NCBI GenBank assembly: GCA_015499995.1
Contig: JADNRV010000273.1
Location: forward strand, 1-64,000
Direction: 5' to 3'
From: Flammula alnicola
Taxonomy: Eukaryota > Basidiomycota > Agaricomycetes > Agaricales > Strophariaceae
DNA: 64,000 nucleotides
Part shown: positions 58,032-64,000 of the stretch, one piece after another
How positions within the stretch are numbered: the first letter of the stretch is position 1
Layout: the number at the start of each line of letters is the position of its first letter
Program-made: the position numbers and the translations under genes
The notes under the pieces: generated by a model
What the model saw: only the letters and a program-made list of their open reading frames with translations
Databases searched by the model: none
Told to the model about the DNA's origin: nothing

Positions 58032-59752
58032 ATGACAGAGGTTGCACCACAGCCACAGCCCAGCGAGCACGAGCTTCCGAGTTATGCGCATGTGCGAGAG
58101 GAGCAGCAACAACGGCAACGGCAACAACAGCAATCGACAGCGGCCGCAGGAGGAGGGGGCGGGGGAAGGGAACACCGCCGCTCCTTGGAAACGGCCAAGG
58201 GCAAGAAATGGCTCAGCCTCGTCGTGCCGAGCCGCTCTACGAACGCCTCCTCCCTCCCTCTATTCTTCGAAGGCGACACCATCTCCGGGCGTGTGGAGGT
58301 CGATATAGATAAAGCAGAGAGTTGCAAGGGCGTGACTATCGCTGTGAGTGCGCCGATTTATTTTCTCGTCACGGTCGAGAACTTGCGGTGCCCCACGGGG
58401 GTGCGATCGCGAGTTCACGGCTTCGATGCGAACTTGGCTGAACTTGGCGTCATACATATTCCCCATCGGCGCTATTAAAATGATTGTATTAGCTTCAGGG
58501 AAGCACGACCTTTGTGGGGCAGGAGGAAGAGGTCTTCCTCAAGGAGGAAATCCCGTTGTGGATGCCGTCCGGGAAGGAAGGGAAGCTATCAGGAAAACTT
58601 TCCTGGCCTTTCAAACTCGTGCTTCCGCCGGAAGTGGATGTTAAGGACGGGGAGGCGAAAGGGAGGTTTCGCATCCCACCGAATTTCACGGAACGCGCGA
58701 GCCCCTCGTACATTGATTATAAGCTCATCGTCACTGTAAAGCGGGGCTTCCTGAGGGTTAATCAGACGTAAGTCGCCTTCATGTAAGGAGAGTAGAAAGA
58801 TGAACTGTTTACTCCTTCCAGACTTGTCACCAATTTCGGATACCAGCCCTCGATTTTGCCCGAGCTGCCCTCGCCACTCAGACGGCTGGCTTATTCAGAA
58901 GGAAGTCCTCTGATAGGACCCGATGGTGATCCAGAAGGTTGGAAAGTATTGCCGCAGGTGAAGATCAAAGGGACGTTGTTTAATACGAAGGACGTTGAGG
59001 TTAATTGTACCGTGCGCATTTCCCTTTTATCTTCAGACTTGCATCTTAACAAACTGTACAGCTCGCCATCGCAAAACCGGTGAGTTTGACCACCACTGCG
59101 CAATCTACGCAATTTTGAGAGGATATCCTTGGAAGCTTTCGTATGCCATCGGATCGCCGATACCGTTGATGATCACCTTTACAGGAGAAGATGCGCAAGC
59201 GCTCGATGTTCTGGCTAATCCGACTGCGATTCAGCTGCTATTACGGAGATCGATGGCAACTGGCTCAGACGGGACGGATGACAACGCTGTGAGGCGAACT
59301 GACAATTTCTTCTTCGAAAATGCCGGGGTCGCATACTTCTGGCCATCTCGAGAAGGGGCCGAAGAGAGCAACAGGCGTGTGTTGCAAGGCGAGCTGGAGG
59401 TCGTAAAAACCTTGAAGCCAAGCTTCAAATTTCCAAAGTTTACGATACGCGTGCGTATGACTTTATGTTTTGGATTGGGTTGCTGATAAACAACTTCTCT
59501 TGTTGAAAGTATTCGCTTGATCTTTTGCCATTCAAAGCGCCAGGATTTACGTCAGCGCCTAGCCCACCGAACGCGGGCAATAATCCAGTTCTGTTGACGG
59601 AATGGGTGAATATTGCTACAAAGCAAGTACCAGGGATAACGCCGCATTCGTACGCCCCTCCCGGATACGAGAAGCCACAGGCAATAGACTATAACAAGTC
59701 ATTAGGCTTGTTGGAAAATGGGAATCAGAGGTTCCTGCATCATCATCGATGA
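58032..59752 (+). CDS. arrestin-like protein, tandem copy 2
   Basis: The start at 58032 gives MTEVAPQPQPSEHELPSYAH, with a polyglutamine/arginine and a polyglycine tract right after. The body follows copy 1: LSLVVPSRSTNASSLPLFFEGDTISGRVEVD, LQGSTTFVGQEEE, EEIPLWMPS, SYIDYKLIVTVKRGFLRVN, NFGYQPSILPELPSP, then PDGDPEGWKVLPQVKIKGTLFN, LAIAKP and YAIGSPIPLMITFTGEDAQAL. It ends NQRFLHHHR at 59752, with PPGY in the tail (YAPPGYEKP), which fits a PY motif for Rsp5-type ligases. Several introns. An arrestin role in cargo ubiquitination is inferred. Copies 1 and 2 diverged considerably at the ends. Confidence 0.82.
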
Positions 59753-59880
59753 GTGCGATGTTTCGTTTCTTAGTTTCCTAGTTTTAGTGCTGTTCGTGTT
59801 CTATGTTTTTTATTTATCAGTATGGTTAACAGGGTCAAGAGCTATGTCACTTACATCGAAATAATCTTGTGAGGGTATCG

Positions 59881-61149
59881 TTAGTCTTGCTCGACCAACA
59901 TGAGCAGCAAATTCTCGAAGGTATCGTCTCCTTTTCTTGTATCTGTACCACACGAACCAACGCCTCCCAGTAAGTCATCGTCAAGTGGAGGAATTTTCCA
60001 TTTGTAAGATTGAGGTCGGCGATGCGCCACGAATAAGAAGGTGGTGTCATCGAAATCGGTGCCAAATCGTTTCCATTCTCCTTTGCCCGACTTCTCCTTC
60101 ATGAGAACAGGACTGAAGTCGAACCACAGTCCAAATGCTGACCAAAACGGAGTCTCTTTAGCCAGACTTCGAATCTTATAGGATATATATATCGTCGGAT
60201 CCCGTCTGATCGGACCGTCGCACGGAAGAGAAATAAATGGAGGGGATGAAAGATGAAGCAGGGAGCGGAGGAGAGGCCCCAGAAGCTCTGGAAAGTAAAC
60301 CTATGACTTATCAGTCAGAATGAAGTTTAAAAATATAAATAAAAGGCCGGCTTGCCAGATCGCTGCAAATTATATGTGTTAATGGACCGAAGTTTGGTCT
60401 GGTGCTTTGGTCGTCGAAGAAAGCAGATGCCAGAGCTAAAGCATCCTCGCGTTTGCCCCATGACACAGGTACAACTGTTACAACGCCGTTGTGAGAAGAA
60501 TCTGTTTCAGCACGCGTAGTGATGGTATGCAAGTTGGCCTCAAGCAAGGGACAGACCTCTTGCAATATATCAGCCATCTTTCCCCTGGCGATTGAAGACG
60601 TTTGGCCTACCTCAGGAAGGTCAGTTGCGATGAGATGGTGGCGTCCTGGGGTAAGGAGTTTCGCGATTGTAGCCGCGACAAGACCTGACCCAGAGCCAAG
60701 TTCTATCATCATGAGCCTTTCGGAGCTCCTCGACGCGTCGATAAAGGGGGGATCAAACTCCCCATGGGGTGGGGTTGGACGTATAGAGTCATGGCATACG
60801 CGGCTTCCCTGCAGACAATATCGAAGCGACATTCAAGACGATGTTGTTGTTGCTCATGTCGAATCAAGATTTACCAGACGCGTCCTGCGATTCCGTATTG
60901 ACGGATCGCGAGTTCCTGTGCCAAGGAATCAAAATTGGCGTCGAGGTCGGTCGCATCGCCGAGCAACGAGGAGTGGGAGATGGGGAGAGACGGGTGAATA
61001 TCTAGGTTCAATGGAAAGTTGGGGCACTGGGGCGACCGTCGCGGGCAGCCGCCGCCATCCTGACTGTAGAAGATGACGCTTAGAGAAAAGAATACCGCTT
61101 GCGTCGGGGTTATTTGTGTGAATTTGAAACGGGAGATGATGCCGATCAC
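59881..61149 (-). CDS. METTL21-like lysine methyltransferase, frame doubtful
   Basis: A class I SAM-dependent methyltransferase. Motif I is MIELGSGSGLVAATI, then LIATDLPEV, and later THIICSDL, VYFPELLGPLLRSL and KRFGTDFDD. This family (METTL21/METTL18-like and yeast Efm types) methylates lysines of chaperones, elongation factors or ribosomal proteins. The N-terminal exon ends QELAIRQYGIAGRVW and an intron joins it in frame to EAAYAMTLYV, as in the family. Then the frame does not fit: the expected EFDPPFID is in the neighbouring frame, and a base is missing around 60760-60780. This may be a sequencing error or a real break. The start is uncertain; 61149 is the farthest ATG. The stop is at 59881. 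Confidence 0.68.
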
Positions 61150-61307
61150 TGAGCGGGGTATTTCACGTGCTTCTCCAGGGTTGCCGATCTGTGCCGTCGG
61201 GGTACTGGATCCGGTCCCAGGTATCCCCGACCGGGGAACTCCTCTTAATATATGCCATCCCCTCCTCTGTAGCCGCCCCTACAACAGTCGCCCCCCTCCT
61301 CCTCCAT
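61150..61307. promoter_or_regulatory. divergent promoter, methyltransferase / carrier
   Basis: About 158 bp lies between two start codons on opposite strands. No defined site was recognised. Confidence 0.4.
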
Positions 61308-62652
61308 GCCTGCCCAGTCAAAACCGGTTCAACAACTCACCCCCTTTGGTACCGCTTTGGCTGGAGCCCTTGGTGGATGCTTCAGCACGGCGTATGTTTT
61401 CCTTTTTGTTGCAAAGAAATAACCCCTTACTCATCCGTTATCTTCCAGGGTGGTCTATCCTCTCGATGTGTATGTCCTCGGAATCTCTTTTTTCCTGTCT
61501 CCAGCTTTCTGATGTGTCTGTTTCTGAAGCGCAAAGACACGTATCCAGGCCCTTCCATCGGATGCGAAAGGAAAGGGCAAAGATGACCTCTCACTGCTGT
61601 CGGTAATCCTAAGGATATACAGGCATGAGGGTATCTTGGGATTGTACAAGGGCTTTGGGGCGACAATGTTGAATACCTTCTCCATGCGTATGTATACTGA
61701 TAATTTATCCCAACCCATCGTTCACCGAAAGAAACTCTAGAATACGCCTATTTCTTCTTCTACTCCCTCGTTAGGTCGAATTACATCAAACGGCTATCAA
61801 GCAAACTTCCTCCCGGTTCAAAGCCTCCTGCTTTGTCCACGGCAGCGGAGCTGCTTATGGGAGCTGTCGCGGGTGCACTGGCCCAGATTTTCACAATCCC
61901 AGTAGCCGTCATCGCGACCCGTCAACAAGTGGGGCATCCGGAAAGAGCTGAGAAAGCAGATGCGGCTGAGGACGACCAGGAGATCGATGACTCGTTCATG
62001 GGCGTCGCTCGTGAAATCGTTGAGGAAGAAGGTGTCTCTGGTCTGTGGCTCGGCTTGAAACCAGGCTTGGTCTTGACCGTCAACCCCGCTATCACGTATG
62101 GCGCATTCGAACGCGTCAAGACCCTCGTACTTCTCGCCAAGGGCAACACATCAACAAAAATTGGCCCTTGGCTATCATTCATAATTGGCGCACTGAGCAA
62201 GACACTCGCTACGATTGTGAGTGCTTCCTTCCTTCCTGTTTCTCTTGCACGAATCGTTCTCACCGGTTTGAACCCAGGTAACATACCCGTACATTATGGC
62301 AAAAGTGAGAATTCAAGCTCGCAGCGCCGATGCAGAGGAGGCCATCGAACACCACGAAAATCTTCCTCACCCTCATGAGCCCCACCACAAGCACGGCAAG
62401 CATGTTGGCGCGCTGGACATCCTTGCCCGCGTGTGGAAGCGGGAAGGCTTCACTGGCTGGTACCAGGTATGTCTCCCTTTTTTACTACTCAGTGCCACCA
62501 TTTTGACCTAATACGCGGTATAGGGGATGGAAGCGCAGATTACGAAGGCCGTCATATCACAGGCACTGCTTTTCGTGTCAAAAGAGCAGTTCGAGCATTG
62601 GGCCCTTGCTATCATGATCTTCGCTGCTCGTATTTCTGCACGTCAACACTAA
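61308..62652 (+). CDS. peroxisomal adenine nucleotide carrier-like protein
   Basis: A mitochondrial carrier family protein, closest to the peroxisomal Ant1/Pmp47 group, which brings ATP into peroxisomes for fatty-acid activation. The start at 61308 gives MPAQSKPVQQLTPFGTALAG and ALGGCFSTA, joined to VVYPLD. The first repeat goes on to RIYRHEGILGLYKGFGATML. The second repeat has AELLMGAVAGALAQIFTIP with a degenerate PxVxx motif, then ARE.VEEEGVSGLWLGLKP. The third has VTYPYIMAKVRIQARS, typical of Pmp47-like carriers, and LDILARVWKREGFTGWYQG. The protein ends IMIFAARISARQH at 62652. No SKL signal is needed in this group. Several introns. Confidence 0.87.
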
Positions 62653-62704
62653 AAAAGATTTACATACCTCTGTTAGAAATATTTTGTAGATTCCATCCTA
62701 GTAC

Positions 62705-62995
62705 GGGCTCCCTTTTGCATAGCAGTTGCGTTACTGAGGTTTTATCATTACATGTATTCGCATTTTATATACCAATCGAATCTTAGGCCTGATTGTACAA
62801 CCCAATAATATTTGTCACCAGCGCTGACTCTCCGCAGATCCTCAGAAAATATGTAGAAGAATTGCAATTACAGTTACAGAGATTCTTCTTCGACGCGCTT
62901 TCTTTTGCACAACAGTTGCGTCACTGTGGTTTTATCATAATATGGTCGCATTTACACTCACCGAATCAGCCTAACTATACAACCTAATAGTACTT
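62705..62995. repeat. tandem repeat of about 190 bp, two units
   Basis: Two units start near 62713 and 62903, each with a GCA(C/T)A(A/G)CAGTTGCG word, GGTTTTATCAT, a CGCATTTTA or CGCATTTAC word and TACAACC(C/T)AATA. The same order, about 100 bp, is found at 47489-47590 and at 49890-49975. It is therefore a dispersed repeat, here duplicated in tandem downstream of the carrier gene. Confidence 0.65.
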
Positions 62996-63379
62996 GTCAC
63001 TTACGTTGACTCCACAACGGATTCTTGGAGAAAAGATGTTAGAAGAGTTTGCTGCTACACATGTTCTTGCAGCACTCTCCTGAAGCCATAAAATAATGTT
63101 AAATTCTTTCACAGTTAATTTAAAGACACACATGTAAGTATATATTTCAGCTACATGATTCAACTTAAATTACGAGTCTGCGTTGAGGTTTGAAAAAGCG
63201 CGAGGCCATCGAGGAAGCTTATAGCCCCTTCGCAGAAGGTGCTATCGGACGCTTTGCCGTTGTTTGTTGAGTGACCGTGTCAACGCCAAACATTTTGTAC
63301 GCGCTTTCTATCCTACATGGCGACCAACTAGACTTACTCATTTTCTGGGATCGTTATAAAGACGTCCACAACATCCAAT
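62996..63379. promoter_or_regulatory. upstream region of the ARP10 gene
   Basis: The stretch from the repeat to the start codon at 63380. It should hold the ARP10 promoter. No motif was recognised. Confidence 0.4.
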
Positions 63380-64000
63380 ATGTCGAATACACCCACGACC
63401 CCGAGAGCTAAAGCCACCTTCAATCCAGCAACTCCAGCAACCACTCGTGTTGCCGCTACTAACGCGCCAAATACCGTTCATGCATCACCCCATTATGCGA
63501 CCACGAGACGACACTCCCTGTACGGCGTAGAAGACCGCGTCGTTATTGATCCAGGATCGCGAATATGGAAAGTAGGGTTCAGCGGTGAAGGGAGGCCAAG
63601 GGATGTATTTTATGGTGGAGGCCCGAGTGGTCCACCTTTCTGGAAGCTCACTCGAGCAATGGATCCAGCCGAAAGGGCTGAGGAGGACAAGCTGCTCGAG
63701 GCTCGTTTGCAGGGTTGCCTAAGATCAGTGTTTCATGAGTGAGTTCTCTACAACTTGCATAGTCAATCATTGATGAATCCATGAAGCTCGTTATTGGCAG
63801 ACCCGAAGGCGCGTAAAGTAATACTGGTCGAGCATCCACTACTTCCTTTATATATAAAGGAAATTATCGCTCGAATTTTATTTGAAAACCAAGTGCGTAA
63901 TCAGCCCATTCGAGTTGTTACGAAGCTAATCATATAACTCAGGTTCCTTCAGTATCTTTTGCGTGTAGCCATTTGTTATCGCTTCTTGCAGTTGGGCGAA
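63380..64000 (+). CDS. actin-related protein of the Arp10 type (5' part only)
   Basis: Truncated by the window end. The start at 63380 gives a Thr/Ala-rich head (MSNTPTTPRAKATFNPATPA), then YGVEDRVVIDPGSRIWKVGFSG, the first beta strands of an actin fold (DxGS...K.G), RPRDVFYGG, and after an intron a segment PKARKVILVEHPLLPLYIKE, then ILFENQVPSVSFAVSHLLSLL. The RVVIDPGSRIWKVGFSGE form with no actin-like DNase loop fits Arp10/Arp11 of the dynactin pointed end. It is needed for dynein-dynactin traffic and nuclear migration in hyphae. The family is clear, the exact member probable. Confidence 0.8.

Noticed and set aside
1..64000. CRISPR arrays, prophage or bacterial operons
   Set aside because: Introns throughout, eukaryotic gene families and no spaced direct repeats.

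Overview
This 64 kb window looks like a chromosome segment of a filamentous basidiomycete, most likely an Agaricomycete. Nearly every gene is cut by short GT-AG introns of about 45-70 nt. The gene set is fungal, and several families are typical of mushrooms: a DUF3494 ice-binding protein, a DUF6593 protein, a large orphan membrane protein, an arrestin pair and a local F-box expansion. I see no phage, CRISPR array, rRNA or tRNA. Species cannot be named from sequence alone. Gene spans below are inferred start and stop codons; most exon edges were judged by eye.

Layout. 0.2-3.3 kb: a small orphan gene, a broken F-box gene and a secreted ice-binding protein (+). 3.5-11.5 kb, all on the minus strand: a seven-helix receptor, DNA polymerase eta, and a Rieske-AIF flavoprotein. 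11.8-16.8 kb: a small five-exon DUF1115 (RWDD2-like) gene, an orphan membrane protein, then the divergent pair ICln (-) and an SH3 protein (+). 16.8-21.8 kb is gene-poor, with one DUF6593 gene. 21.8-29.6 kb: a fused biotin gene (BIO3-BIO1), VPS34 and ILV5. 30.4-36.2 kb: a large coiled-coil orphan and trimethyllysine dioxygenase, sharing a promoter that carries TTAGGG motifs. 36.5-41.6 kb: two tandem F-box genes; the second promoter carries a 1.23 kb DNA transposon. 41.7-46.7 kb: homoaconitase, a DUF1295 membrane protein and SDE2. 46.8-54.7 kb: a duplicated repeat block, two more F-box copies (one frameshifted), F-box relics and RCC1. 55.3-59.8 kb: two arrestin-like paralogues. 59.9-64 kb: a lysine-methyltransferase-like protein, a peroxisomal adenine nucleotide carrier, a repeat, and the start of ARP10.

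How the genes relate. Most are dispersed housekeeping genes, not a cluster. There is a loose metabolic theme: ILV5 (branched-chain amino acids), LYS4 (lysine), TMLHE (carnitine from trimethyllysine) and BIO3-BIO1 (biotin), mostly with mitochondrial presequences. VPS34, two arrestins, ARP10 and the SH3 protein act in endocytosis, membrane traffic and the cytoskeleton.

The most interesting region is the F-box island at 36.5-54.7 kb. It shows tandem and inverted duplication, a mosaic of shared halves that suggests gene conversion, decay of some copies, conserved 7-bp promoter repeats, and a transposon insertion whose empty site survives in the sister promoter.
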